DNA from: Nymphalis io
Taxonomy: Eukaryota; Arthropoda; Insecta; Lepidoptera; Nymphalidae
Direction: 5' to 3'
NCBI RefSeq assembly: GCF_905147045.1
Contig: NC_065904.1
Location: 372,001 to 436,000 of the forward strand
Length of the DNA: 64,000 bases
Of the stretch, positions 33,417 through 46,400 are shown piece by piece. A model generated the notes under the pieces. That model was given only the letters and a program-made list of their open reading frames with translations. It was not told where the DNA came from and did not search any database. The position numbers and the translations under genes are program-made. Each line of letters begins with the position of its first letter. Position 1 is the stretch's first letter.

Positions 33417-35312
33417 AAATTCTACCCCATGTGTTCACCATTCGTAATAAGCCAACATAGTTGAAAAAGCTTCAAACATTCACTTCGAGTTTGTGACAAG
33501 CCTATGCCCACACTCTTCTTAGAATATATTTATGCCACATAACATATTACTAATTCCAATATTAGTAATTGTCTTTTAATTTATTTTTTAATTGTTTACA
33601 AGCTTGAAATATTTCGTCTTTAGGGTTTTTTTTTTATTTTATAGAATCGAATGCTACGCCCCAGAAAAATATATATTGGATTCGTACATAGCCGTATAGG
33701 CGTCTGCTTAAACACTAATAAAATATTTACCTTACTACCGATTTTAAACCAAAACAATATGTACACAACATTACATCAAAAGTAACAGTGTACAAAACAA
33801 ATTCAATAAAAAATTCAAACTAATGCCTGTATATAATAATAAACAATGCGTTTATCACAAAGTAACAGTACACCCACCGCTATACGTCGAAAAAAATCAT
33901 ACCATCTCCAAATCAACTAGCATCACCATCTGGTGCGCCTTGCCGAAATATACCTACACATGTCTTTTTTCCAGATGACTTGCTTTCTAGACCAGTATGC
34001 TTGATGGATATTTAACCTAGTGCTTTACACATTAAAGTTTAATTTAGATGAGCATCTTATATATGTAGGTTATCATAAGGGTTGACGATTATGTGTTTTG
34101 GTAGTCAGGGGTAAGATTGAATTTAGGTTGGTGGTTTTGGGAGATTTTTTTCAAAAATAATTCATATGGTAAGGAGCGTGTCAGGTTACGGCAGATGTGA
34201 TATTCTGCGCACGCGTCGCGACACATTTCAAACATCTCGCTGCTGTTTTTGTTTGTTTGTTTATAGTTCATTACTTCGAAATGATCATCTGGTCAAGTTT
34301 CCGAACATTTTCTATTTTACCAATAAAAAAAAAACTATTTCTTGAATCTCAACAGCAACTGCATTAATAAATTTTAATTTAAAACACCCAAACATTAAAT
34401 ACTTGTACATATCATACCTATAGCATTTATTGGAAACTGTTTAGGATCCGGAAGGTACTCCTCGAATACATCACCACCTTGATATAGAAACGTAAAAAGC
34501 AGTAAGTACAAGTATTAATGATGACTGACCACGTATCCTGAAGTGAACTATTAGCACCTGCTCACTCAGAATACCAACGTAAAGGATATGTATTCTTCCT
34601 ACAAAGTTGGTGTATGGTGTTGTTCTCATAACATATATAAGACTAATGGAAGACAAATGGAATATATTTGACATCTGGTTATCGAGTTGCGAACTTGTTT
34701 TTACTTAACTACAAGTGTTATTAGCATAATATATGTATTAAAAGCTCACGAGTCCGTCATTGTTCGCGTTCAGATATAGACATATGTCAATTCTTGGAAT
34801 TATTTACGTTTGTACAGTGACTTCACATGTCCCACCGGTGGGCATATACTTCACACAGTGAGGCTATTGCCTCAAGTTCAAGGATTCCTTATACATGTGA
34901 CAAGATTTGTCTAGATGATTATGTAAAGCACAAATTAAGCACGTAAAACCCTTGAACGGATTTTAACCTGCTTTCTTGCCGATATTATATATTTTATTAC
35001 CCGAGTTAATAATCACACTATATTGAATCGATACTATCATAACAAATTTCTTAATAATCTGTATATTACGTTTACGGAAAACATTTAAAATATACTTCCT
35101 AACGATTCTTACGAAGTATTTTTATGTACAAAATGTAACAACAACTTATGAACTACGGTAAAATAAAATTTCTGTGGTTCTTTATTATTAAATAAGCATT
35201 TTGCTTCTTCGTTGCTAGTTCCTTCGTTTCCAAACGCTTTCCATTGGGGTCAGATTCAACAGCTATCTTCCAGTGTTAAGAGTTGTAAAACAACATGTAT
35301 AATTAATACAAT
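33415..35312. other. AT-rich stretch with a degraded SINE A
   Basis: About 34816-34985 keeps a faint minus-strand SINE A pattern (cccaccggtgggcata and gcacaaattaagcacgtaaa). The sequence accatctggtgcgcct lies at 33931-33946. No gene is visible. Confidence 0.4.
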
Positions 35313-35648
35313 CTGCACCGCAATAAAAAATCCGAGATGGCCTAGTGGTTAGAACGCGTGAATCTTAACCTATGATCGTGGGTTCAAACCCGGGCAATCA
35401 CCACTGAATGTTTATGTGCTTAATTTTTTTTTATAATTCATCTCGTGCTTGACGGTGAAGTAAAACATCGTGAGGAAACCTGCATATGTCTAATTTCATT
35501 GAAATTCTGCCACATGTGTATTCTACCATCCCGCATTGTAACAGCGTGGTGGAATAAGCTCCAAACCTTCTCCTCAAAAGGGAGAGGAGGCCTTAGCCCA
35601 GCAGTGAGACATTAACAGGCTATTACTGTACTGTACTGCACTGCAATA
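35313..35648 (+). mobile_element. SINE family A with 13-bp TSD
   Basis: The duplication ctgcac/tgcaata is 35313-35325 and 35636-35648 with one C/T mismatch. The element is full length, its head begins at about 35332 and its tail is (ctgta)n. Confidence 0.93.
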
Positions 35649-36705
35649 GTCATAAACCATCCCACCGCATACCCCGCGTACACAAGATAAATCAGACACA
35701 GTGGTCGATTTGTCGAGTCTTCAAATAATCATCCTCACAGATAGGCAGAAAAACGCGCAATTTCACTCGACATGCAAATTCACTCAACTTGCCGTGCGCG
35801 TGCGCAACAAAAAGCACGCAGCTGCCGCAGCTGCCGTGAACTGTACCACGATGTCTGCCAGATGGTTGTGCACAAATACTGAAGGTTCAAACCTTAAGTA
35901 TACCTCTTGTACTTAGAATTTAAACAACATATATACAAAATTAAACGTTATATACATAAAAATCTTTTGAACATAGAACTAGGATAAATACTTAGGATTT
36001 TTGTTGTGTCATTTACGTCAATTTGTTTCAGTGTTAGGGTGTAAAATCAGAAAGAATAAATAAAAAAACACTTGTTACACAATCATAATAAACAAAACTG
36101 TACTTTGAGTGTTTTGAGAAGATTCATCCGCCGAGTTTCATCCGCGGGTCCTTTTCAGTTGTGGTATATATTTTATGCTGTGCTATGTTTTGGATGGTAA
36201 TAAAATAGTATAATTGCTTCATATATTTAATGCGGGACGTTACAAAGAAATAGTAGTGCGTTATTTATTTATTTATTTATTTATTGGAAATAGTTACACC
36301 ATCGACTTATCACTAACACATTCACTTAGCATTAGATACAGGGTATTAAATCTAGGTGAATAAATCATTACAGGTGTAAACAACATTGAGTTATCAGTGT
36401 GTCACGTACTCGTGTGTCTAGTGACAACATCATTATTTCTTTTAATGATATAACTACGATTTAATTCAGTTAAAGACCATTTTCTCCATTCGCAAAATAG
36501 TTTCTTATTGTGTATCTACATAATGTAACGAAGGCGTAATTGACTAATGAAACAGGTGATTATTTTGATTTGAATATAGGAAAAAATTAATCGAATCAAA
36601 TTATTTATTCAAGTAAAAAACAGACAATCTTGAATTAACATTTTACAAGATTAAATTAAATGTAAAGTTACTATCGGGTCGCGATGTAGATACCAGCCAT
36701 TTTAC
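35649..36705. other. Non-coding stretch with E-box doublet and TTTA microsatellite
   Basis: The segment 35760-35860 is GC-richer and holds ATGCAAAT (35772-35779) and two CAGCTG boxes (35819-35824, 35828-35833) within a tandem gcagctgcc. A (TTTA)n run lies at 36261-36285. The 71-codon frame at 35701 has no recognised domain. Confidence 0.4.
36261..36285. repeat. (TTTA)n microsatellite
   Basis: About six tandem TTTA units. Confidence 0.95.
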
Positions 36706-36992
36706 TGGTGGTAGGGCTTTTTGCAAACTCGACTGGGTAGGTACCACCCACTCATCAGATATTCTACCGCAAAACAGCAGTACTGGATATTGTTGTGTTC
36801 CGGTTTAAAGGGTGAGTGAGCCAGTGTAATTACAGGCACAAGGGATATAAAGTCTTAGTTCCCAAGATTGTTGGCACATTGGCTATGTAAGCGATGGTTG
36901 ACATTTCTTACAATGCCAATGTCTAAGGGCGTTGGTGACCACTTACCATCAGGTAGCCCATATGCTCGTCCGCCTTCCTATTCTATAAAAAA
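36706..36992 (-). repeat. Interspersed repeat family B, full-length
   Basis: It is nearly identical to the copy at 32886 from ggtggtagggctttttgca to cgccttcctattctataaaa. Confidence 0.92.
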
Positions 36993-38366
36993 AGTCAGCA
37001 AGAAATTCGGTACTAACTCTTTTTTTATAAACAATTACAATACAATTATATAATATGTATATATTATTATTATTGTTTTATATAATAGTAATAATAATAA
37101 CGCTTAAAGTATTGAACTGATTTTTGAGATGTATTTAAGTTTAATCGATTTTCGTGTTTATAATTTAGTTCCCTGATCGCGTGCCCCTCGCTTAAGTGTT
37201 ACCTTTGCAAATATTTCCGAATTTAATAATTGTATCAATGTTACCATGTTATTTTTAAATTATCTTTGTTTTTTTTTAAATATTAGCATAAATAGTATAA
37301 TAATAGGAGATTAGTTATACCCCGAGAAATAAAAGATAAAGTATCTATTAAACGAATACTTCAAATATAAAATTATCGCTTATTTAAATTGAATAAAATG
37401 TAATAAAAAACGTCAGTTCCCGCGTTTCCATATTTGTTTTATTATCAAGTACCAACATCTAGTTCCTTCTAAAAATTCTAATATAATTTGTTTTCATAAA
37501 AAAATATTTTATCGTAACGTAATATTTTATTTTTTCAGTTAACAATTTAAAAAAAAAACTACTTAAATTTGACTGGGCGCACAGGTAGTTGTAAAGTAAC
37601 ATATAAATAAGCACGTCTGGATTTTTGAAGTTGAATGGCAACCCTTTAAATAACAACAAGAATTCCGAATTTCTAACAACAAATCAGTTTCTTTTCTTTA
37701 ATAACATGATTGCCGGTAACCACGAAACAGCGTTCGGATTTGTGAAGTTTCAAATTATACAACCAACAGTAGCGTGCATCTCATAGAAGCTCTAACCGCA
37801 GCATAATAATGATGCATGCATGCTCTTCACAGTATCATTTATATATAAGCTTTCGAAAACATTTTATTATCTATAATACAAACCATTATTACAATCTTTG
37901 TCGCTAGTTAAGCACATTTACAATTTTACGCAAAATTTCCCACAAACAATTTACATATAACGTCTAATTCGTTTTGATATAAAACTCACCTATTTCGTAT
38001 TAAAGATAATTTGTTTATATTTTTAAATTGTACTGTAATAGTGTCGACGCGCTGCAGCATTCGTTTGGCGCAGTGAGCTGCGGGCGTACTGCAGGTGGCA
38101 TTGTTACCGAAACATTCGATAACAAGTTACTGAACGCGTTCTCCGCTATTTACTTAGAACATTATGTTATGGAAATGCCATTCCGTGTTACAGCCGCCAA
38201 TGGAATTGTTGGTTACGGATATAAATTGATACATATAGATTGACAGCTAGAGATATAAATTGATTTAGATTCAAGTTACTGTCTATTTATTTACACACTA
38301 ATCAAAGTTCGCGGATTGAAACTGAACACGTGAATGAAAACAGTATCTATCATATCATATTAATAT
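36993..38366. other. Non-coding stretch
   Basis: It is mostly AT-rich. The segment 38028-38243 is GC-richer and has an open frame of about 70 codons without an ATG start (first codon TTG) and without any recognised family. It might be a conserved non-coding element or an old repeat. Confidence 0.35.
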
Positions 38367-38445
38367 TTGTTACAATATCAATGTCTATGGGTGACCACTT
38401 ACCATCAGGTGGCACATTTGCTCATCCGCCTACCTGTACTTTACA
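38367..38445 (-). repeat. Interspersed repeat family B, fragment
   Basis: It matches only the sense 5' end of the family: tatcaatgtctatgggtgac, cacttaccatcaggtggcac and 'catccgcctacctgtacttt'. Confidence 0.75.
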
Positions 38446-38477
38446 AAAAAATATATAATGAATCTGCATATTTTGGA

Positions 38478-38590
38478 TGAAATTCTGCCACATTTATATC
38501 CAACCCGCATTGAAGCAGTCGAATAAGTTCCAAACATTCACCTCAAGAGGATGCATTAGCCCAGCAGTAGAGCATTTACAGGCTATTACT
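38478..38590 (+). mobile_element. SINE family A, 3' fragment
   Basis: It starts atgaaattctgccacattt and ends cagtagagcatttacaggct, with diverged middle blocks. It lies 33 bp from the family B fragment. Confidence 0.75.
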
Positions 38591-39637
38591 TCAATTACTT
38601 TACTTTTATGCCAATAAAATATGGCTAGTTCGTATGTTCGTCGCTGCGAAGGGTACTTCCACGAAGTTTTTGAGGTATGAATCATTACTACGTGTATTAA
38701 TTACCGAGCGACGGTGGTATTTCTATAACTCAAATAAATTAAAACGCTCAAGAAGCCGCCGCAGTCACGGCGCACTAGGCCGGCTCGTTAAATGTGCACG
38801 ATTTTTTATTAAATACGCCGTAAATTTCGGCGCCCATACATCAAATAAAATTAAACGAAGCGCGGTAAAGCCATCTGCAAAAGCTAGGTTTAAGTAAAAA
38901 GTGTGTTGAACTCGTAACAGCTTAAACACTAACTACAGCCAGTAGACAGTTAAGAGCCTGATACAAAACGATTTTCATCTTTTATGAACATGTAGCCTTA
39001 AATAATTCGAAGCCGCAGCTCCATTACTTACGCCAAATGAAACGAGCCCGCTTTATAATTTCCTAACCGCATTTAGGGGTCGCGATTTAAAGAAAAAAAA
39101 ATGTTTAAGGAGTCAATGCCCCTGCACGCCATCTGGTGTGCGCGCGCGCCGCTATATGAAGGAAAACTGCCTTTTTTGTGCGCACCCCGTAGCAACACAT
39201 TACAAATTTATTAATTATGTTTTAAATAATGAAACAACTTATTATCATTCTTATTTCTATAGCATTAAGAGCTGTTTACATATGGTTCGAATGTAAATAT
39301 ATTTTGTTGTGGAATTTGGGGGGTTGCTCAAAGGTAAAGATGCTTTGCCGACGTTAAAAACCTTTTAATCCCTAAGTTAATTGGAGTAAGACTTTAAATC
39401 GGTGATTAAAGTTTAATTTCGCTGCGGGGAGAGATGGCATAATACTAGAGATTAAATTTAGATAAATGAGTATAATAACACGCATTCACGCAGCGCGTGC
39501 TGACTGATATGAAATATATTGAAATAAAAAAACTCATATAAAGTTATATAAAAACAAACGTAACAAAATACGAATATTGATTAAATGGTACAGATACAGT
39601 AATGTAAATAAAAGTATAAAAAATATAACTATATTAA
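38591..39637. other. Non-coding stretch with GC-richer blocks
   Basis: The segments 38740-38880 ('agccgccgcagtcacggcgc') and 39115-39190 (cacgccatctggtgtgcgcg) are GC-richer than their flanks. An 87-codon frame at 38634-38897 crosses the first block. It is rich in basic residues with no recognised domain or clear start, and I do not call it a gene. Confidence 0.35.
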
Positions 39638-39832
39638 CTTGGTGATAAGGCCTTGTGGGCCCATCTGGGGAGGTACCAACCACGCATCAGATATTCTACA
39701 GCCAAACAGTAAAATAATAATATTGTTGTATTCCGGGTTAAAGAGCGAACCAGTAACTAAAGGCACAAGGGATATAACATCTTAGTTCCCAAGGTTGGTG
39801 GCGCATTAGCGATGTAAGGAATGGTGACATTG
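39638..39832 (-). repeat. Interspersed repeat family B, partial copy
   Basis: It runs from taacttggtgataaggcctt to gcgatgtaaggaatggtga and lacks the sense 5' end. It is diverged. Confidence 0.8.
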
Positions 39833-41724
39833 ACTAGCGAAATATTATAAAAATGATTACTGTATGTTATCGTTCATAAAGACTGACAAATGATTTTAAT
39901 ATTTAGTGTGTGTTGTTTTAACTCTGATCACACAGAGTAAACTTACTGCAGAACACGGTCATGATATGTCAGAAACTGCCACACGATATTTACTATTATA
40001 ATTATACAATTTAAAGAATACACGCATCAAACACTGCAAGTCAGTTTTTAACATGGATATATGATATATTATATATACACATATTAAATAATGTTATTAA
40101 ATACATATATATTTAAAAATTCTGTTATAAATAAAAAAATCGTGTATCAGAATTAAAACATTCTGCCAAATAAATTATCCAAGTAAACACTTGGCAGTAA
40201 CAAAAGCTTCATTAAAAACGTATGCCTGGTTCGTAATTACGTAACTGAATAAACTTAATCGTTTTTATTTTCTTCAAATTTAAATAGAAACGGAAACTAT
40301 TATTTCTTAAACAAAAAACATAAATGACGGAATTCGGCAGCAAATCGAAATGAGAACCTACTCCTTTTTTTGAAGTCGATTTATAATAAACATAACTTGT
40401 TCAATAAAAGCAGTCAGAATATCTTTAGAGTGTACTCTGTGTGACATGCAAGAAAAAGAAAAAAGACGTGCATTTTGTTCGCTACTAAGTTTCCTAAGTA
40501 TACAACTAAAGTATATACACGGGCCGTGTTACATGTACATACGTAGTTTAAAATTATCGAATTAACAATTACGAAAATATGTCGGTAAATGTGAATGTGT
40601 ATAAGATTAAATCAAAATAATAATAATATATTCAAATTATTTTTTTTATCGTCCTTACTGTCGCGTGGATGAATTTTATTCAGTATTGTAAAATCACTTG
40701 AGATTTTTGAAGTTATATCACAGGATCACCGGCAGGAGCGTGCCCGAGCGCACCTTGTCGCGTATCGTTTGTTCAATCAAACCAAAGGGAGCCTTCGACT
40801 AAATATAATTCAATAGACACCCTCTTCCTGCCAAATACGCGGTCTTAACTTACAAATCGACAATACATTTCGACTAAACCTTATCTATTTACAATAAGAA
40901 CGATATTCGATTGCACAGATTGAAGATTTTTCTTAGGTTTTTGAGCAGGTGTGCCGCAAGGATCGCCTCGGGCATTTATTTCTGAGTCACGGTCTCGACA
41001 CGTGGCTGAGCTGAAGCAGTGCAAAAACCATAGCAGCTTTCGACTTCCGTATGGCACAAACATAAACAGAATTAGATCGCCATAATGTTTTTCCGGTTTT
41101 GTGAGTTTGTATTGCTCGGTCCTTAAGTGGTCTTATGCCAATTATAAGGGCGACTTGGTTTTGCAGTTTGTTGATGTGTGGATTACTATGGGCGCCTATT
41201 TTATTGAAATGTTATAGTAAAGTTTGCGAAAAGCGAAATAGAAGTACGTGAACGCGAATGCTCGTTATTAATAAAAAACTATTTTATGTCTACGATACAT
41301 TGTACTACTTAGTTTCTTGTCGATTATTCTCGGTAGAACCTATATTACGAACTAAAGGTAGGTTGAAATTGAAAATTTCTTTTTACCTACCTACTCGAAG
41401 AGAGTATATTTGGATCATTTGAAACTCATCAATCATTTTATTTAAGATTAAGTCTGGTCGTATCGGATTGCCGTCCTATCGGGTTAGGAGAGTCAAAGAA
41501 TAGAGAGTGTATCTTCTAAAGTGGATTTAGATACAAGCACTTGTGCACCAAAATGTTCTTGACAATGACTGCTGTGCCTGAAATTCGGTCCCGAGGACTT
41601 TATATAATATTCCCTTTTGGGGATAGCATTAATGGTGTCGACCCAGATGAGCCACAAAATTAAAAAACAAACTACTTTATTTACTTCAGTTTTATTATTT
41701 TTATTTTTTGTTTTATTATTTAAA
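39833..41724. other. AT-rich stretch with a LINE tail fragment
   Basis: About 41303-41372 (tactacttagtttcttgtcg and ttctcggtagaacc) is a fragment of the LINE tail seen at 10940. A GC-richer segment lies at 40725-40775. No gene is visible. Confidence 0.4.
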
Positions 41725-42004
41725 TATATATTTAGATATAGGGTTCAAACCCGGGCAAGCACCACTGAATTTTCATGTGCTTAATTTGTGATTATAATTC
41801 ATCTCGTGCTTTACGGTGAAGGAAAACATCGTGAGGAAACCTGCATGTGTCTAATTTCACTGAAATTCTGCCACATGTGAATTCTACCAACCCGCATTGG
41901 AGCAGCGTGGTGGAATAAGCTCCAAACCTTCTCCTCAAAAAGAGGAGAGGAGGCCTTTAGCCCAGCAGTGGGACATTCACAGGCTGTTACGGTATATATT
42001 TAGA
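41725..42004 (+). mobile_element. SINE family A, 5'-truncated, with 12-bp TSD
   Basis: The duplication tatatatttaga is perfect (41725-41736, 41993-42004). The insert starts inside the head, just before the B box (tatagggttcaaacccgggc), so the truncation happened at insertion. The tail ends gctgttacgg. Confidence 0.94.
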
Positions 42005-45000
42005 ATGTGTTATATAAATTTAATTAAACATAACACAAATAAAGTTAGTCATTTTTTCATTTATACGTTTGATGTTTGACTCGCTAAACGAGTTGTATAT
42101 CAAAAATCACTATTAATGCCCATTACACTTTGTAGATCATTAGTGATTAGTAATTGCTTTTAAAAATTACTTGAAAATTAAATATAATTTCCTGGCAAGA
42201 ACAATACAATACAAAAAAATAAACGTTATATAGTTATATAACTCAAATTAATCCCCATTAAAACGATTATTTTATCAATAGTACATGTTTAATTATTTAA
42301 TCTATTATATAATAAATAGTTTAAATATTTCATAGAGATTGTAATCGAATAATTTACCTTTTAATGTTCACGAAGCGTTTGCGTGCAGAACCACAGAAGT
42401 GATTTGATAACGACATTCGAACCAACTGGGACTTTTGTAACGCAACTTTCAAGTTTGTTTCAAGCAAGACTTTTATACACGACTATGGGTTGAAAAGTGA
42501 TGATACCTATACATCATCGAATGGTCTGCATTACGTCAAATATATATGAGGTGTTTGTAATTTGTCTGCGGTTGTCTTGCTTGGTCCTTCGAGCCGGATA
42601 AGGTTTAAAAGTATTAACTATGTATTTATTAAAGAAAACCTTAAAAATCTTTCAAGAACTTACTCTTGGTTGAGCTGGCTTAACTTAATAGTATACGAGT
42701 ATTGACAATAAAAAATGACAACCAACGGCAACAAATTACTAAAAAAATTGTATTGCCGATTTAATACCTTTATAAAATTTTAGAAACTTTGATGTTGATC
42801 GAGCCGTTTTCTTTACGTTATATATTATCTCTAATATATGTTTTTGTGCCGAATGAATTTCTCTAGGTTATGGGTCTTATTCACATGTTAACTTTGTCAC
42901 CCTGATCTATGTGCCATATTTAATAAATGTATAAATCATTATTATTTTATTTTATAAATAAAACTTCTAAATATAATTAAGCACTTACTAGTGAATAAAA
43001 TATACAATATTATTTACGAGTCGAATCGTAAATACTTTATTAACGTTCTATTGCAAATACGTTGACACTATTTACTCCAATTTGACCGTATTTACCCACA
43101 AATTTATTTTTGTCCTTCTCTTATATAAGACATGTGAAGGAGACATCTTAAAAGTCAAGTTAGATTAACGTAATAAAATGACGCTTAATTTGTATCACGT
43201 GTATATGACAATTTTTACTCATTCATTTCTAAAACTCTTATTTAAAGCGTATTGCTTTATTTTGAGATAGTAAGTTTTGTATTAATAGTAGATTTTTGTC
43301 GTAAGAAACATTTAAATATAGATTGTCTTAATTTTTTTTTATAAAAACTAATTATTAGGCATATACGGCGTTTTGGCATGTAGCAACGCCAAAGGGCGTT
43401 ATAACTTTATTGGGCGACTTTATAGGTCGCTACAGCGCTTTACGATTCACCTTTTGGGTCATGAAAATTGACCTCCATAGTCGGACTTACTTATATTGGT
43501 CACGTACGGTAAAGTCGATTTACAAATTATATTATTATGAGTAATTCGTTACTTTATTACACTCAACACAGATTACATATAATTCATAAATAAAGAAATT
43601 TGTAGTTAAAATAAGTATATATTTTTAATAAAAAAAAAACAATTAGAATTTTACTAAGATATATATATGTATATATGAAAATAATAAGTAATAAAGAAAA
43701 TATTATATTAAATTAAATTAAAGATTAAAAGCTACAAGAGATCGATCCAATCCTCGCCACCAGCACAGTACGTCGGCTGAAACAGATTTAATCAGACGAC
43801 GAAAAGTTGCGCACGCTATGTCCCGTGTCTCGCCTACCGTGCCTAACTAACTTCGGACTAACCGTTCACTGTGGAGCCTAATCATAGCTCAAAATCACGC
43901 ATTATAAAATATAATATACCCATTTTTATTATGAGTAAAACGATATATGAAACCAACGATTAAGAGATGATGGTTTTGGGAAGACCCACTTAGGTACTCC
44001 CAACTTACAACTTAGGTACTCACCCTTCTAATGTTTCTACCGCCAACCATTAATCTACTTGAGGGGTGATTATGCCGATTTTACACAGAAAATAAAACAT
44101 CTTAAATACCATGGTTAACAGTGCAGGTGCAATGTTCATATTTACATATGTCAGTATCTTTGACCTTCTAACACCAGATTGACCATTAACGAGACGAACA
44201 AACGATCAATTTGATTGAATTAATTTTATTCGTAGCTCGACTTAACGCTACAAAAAGTGTGGGCGATGTGCCTCATACTCAAAAACACTCCCCTGGCATT
44301 ATGCCATGATTTTGTTTTTCATATCAGTCAAAATGTACTTCATACACTCACTCACCACAAACGAAATTTTTTTGGATAAGTTGCATTTAGTCATAAATTT
44401 TGTCGGAAAACTTTTTGGAAGTCAATAAAATTTTGTTCTTGATTTAATAAAAAGTACCGGATCTATGTACTGTCGAGATAGTCCTTGAATATTCTTTAGG
44501 AACTATTTCGTTATGTGAAAAATATAGCAAATTATCACAGTGATAAGATTAAAAATATTATCTCTAAAAAATGTTCTATGTTTTTCGCATTTTTGGGCAA
44601 AAAAGATAGAGTATATTGCGAAAATGAAATTAGACGGGTTCAGATAAGTATTTACGTTAAAACAAATCCAAATATAATTTTTCAGTAGGCCATTTGCTAC
44701 TTTACTTTAAAATCATAATTTTACAGGTTTTCGAAATCTATAACCTGTTCGAATTATTAACATTTTGGAGAAATTACAATACGGTAACTACAAATAACTC
44801 TGCTCTTACATTTTATATGGTTGCAAAACATTATCGTAATATTAAATAACATTATAATTATATAGCATGTAATTGCCTTCTTTATTATATAGACATATTC
44901 TTATCAACCCTAGTGACAATTTTAAATATTATAGTGTTTACGTAAGTTGTGTATGAATGAATGGATAAAATATTGTACATAAACTAAGAATACAATATAT

Positions 45001-45378
45001 TAAAAGACAAATTGGAAACATCTTACTCTATATATACGTATTAGAACCGTAAATATCGGTTTCTACAGTAACTCATACACCAGATGCAACACCGACTGCA
45101 CACCGACAGTTACATCATTTTTTGCAAACCGTAACTTGTACCGAAACTTTTACACCTTGAACTACAACCGTGCTATTCAAATCGCTTCAATACGGAAATA
45201 GATCATTATCGTGATGAATATTAGGATCAAAATTCCTTGTAGCAATAATAATAGCTGTTACAAATGATACAGTTTAGGATTCCCTTTCAATGGATTTGCA
45301 CCTTTCGAATTAATTTAAGCTCGCTGATCTAACATCTGGGGTCAGACTTCACCTACTGTTGTATTATCTTCCAATAAG
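42005..45378. other. AT-rich non-coding stretch
   Basis: No gene or large repeat was recognised. It holds the three-hairpin segment at 43385-43473 and a local duplication of acttaggtact near 43988-44023. Confidence 0.4.
43385..43473. other. Three consecutive short stem-loops
   Basis: There are three perfect stems in 89 bp. They are aacgcc/ggcgtt with a 4-base loop (43385-43400), gcgac/gtcgc with a 7-base loop (43414-43430) and ggtca/tgacc with a 7-base loop (43457-43473). The segment is GC-richer than its surroundings. It might be a structured RNA, part of an unrecognised mobile element, or chance. Confidence 0.3.
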
Positions 45379-45400
45379 TTTTTTTTTGTTGCAGGTAAGT
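45379..45400 (+). promoter_or_regulatory. Candidate recursive splice site (acceptor abutting donor)
   Basis: A run of T residues leads into tttgttgcag|gtaagt at 45394/45395. This combines an optimal acceptor and an optimal donor with no bases between them. Such ratchet points are known to subdivide very long insect introns. It lies on the strand of the Prickle exons, about 38.7 kb into their downstream intron. A second consensus donor follows 115 bp later. Confidence 0.4.
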
Positions 45401-45509
45401 CTACTGAATACAATTCTACAAAGGTGTTTTTTTTGCCACGACGACGATGTTTTATTACAAGATTAGTCTCGTACTCTGTTTTCTATATTTATGCTCATAT
45501 GTGAAAGAG
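45395..45509 (+). CDS. Candidate signal-peptide exon
   Basis: Between the acceptor at 45394 and a consensus donor (gag|gtaagt, donor at 45510) lies a 115-nt potential exon. Its ATG at 45447 opens a 21-codon frame reading MFYYKISLVLCFLYLCSYVK and then E, with a lysine in the n-region and a hydrophobic core like a signal peptide. It would join the next exon in phase 0. No partner exon was found. It may instead be the non-included exon that helps define a recursive splice site. A family B repeat begins 25 bp further on. Confidence 0.25.
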
Positions 45510-45534
45510 GTAAGTGGTTTTATCATTTATTACT

Positions 45535-45791
45535 TGGTGGTAGGGTTTTGTGCAAGTCTTCTTGATATGTACCACCCTCTCGTTACATATTCTACCGCCA
45601 AACAGCAATACATTACTATGTACAGTGTAACAGGCACAAGTGACATAACGTCTTAGTTCCCAAGGTTAGTGGCGCATTGGTGATATAAGAAATGATTAAT
45701 ATTTCTTATGGTGCCAATGCGGTGGTGATCACTAACGATGAGGTGACCCATCTGCTCACGTACCGATATTATAAAAAACAAAAAAAAAATA
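45535..45791 (-). repeat. Interspersed repeat family B, near-complete copy
   Basis: It runs from acttggtggtagggttttgt to gctcacgtaccgatattata, diverged from the reference copies. Confidence 0.85.
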
Positions 45792-46202
45792 GGCTGTTAG
45801 CAGCAAATAAACAGTTTGTTTTATTCGTATTTAACCCTTGTCCGAAGTCGGAGCGAAAGAATATAATATGTTGGAAAATAAGATTTATATCTACATATTT
45901 GCTTACGTTGCCAAGAACGTTATTATAAGTATACGATTATTACGAAGAATGTTCGGTTTTCAGTTTCAATTTAAAGCAAAAAGATTAACTGAACTCGAAG
46001 CGGTCCAGTTAAGTTGAAGTAACAGAATCTCCCCGGGTGGTCTAGTAACGTTAACATAGAAACTATGATAGTGTCAATAAAGATTTGTTACATTCTGTCA
46101 GTAGATTGAGGTTAAATTTCGCACAACTTTAAATTATTCTAAAGTGTATATATATCTATAGCAATTTATTAGGGCTTGACGGTTTAATATTGTTTGTTTT
46201 TT

Positions 46203-46400
46203 TTTTAGTATCTCTACATATTATAAAACAAAGTCCCTCCGCCACGTCTGTCTATCTGTCTGTGTGAACGCAATAAACTGAGAAAATACCGAACGGTTTT
46301 TTATACGGTTTTTACCAGTCGGCGGAGTGATTCACGAGCAAGATTTAAATGTATAATTCTTGAAGGTTTTGTGTTAATTTGCTAAAATATAATGATGATT
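46203..46400 (+). repeat. Interspersed repeat, family F
   Basis: The sequence acaaagtccctccgccacgt, ctgtctatctgtctgtgtga, aaataccgaacggttttt and gagtgattcacgagcaag is a pattern I recognise as common in lepidopteran genomes. No coding part is present and the superfamily is not assigned. Confidence 0.5.

Noticed and set aside
38634..38897. 87-codon basic open frame
   Set aside because: There is no recognised domain, no clear splice or poly(A) context, and it crosses a GC-rich patch that alone would lengthen open frames.
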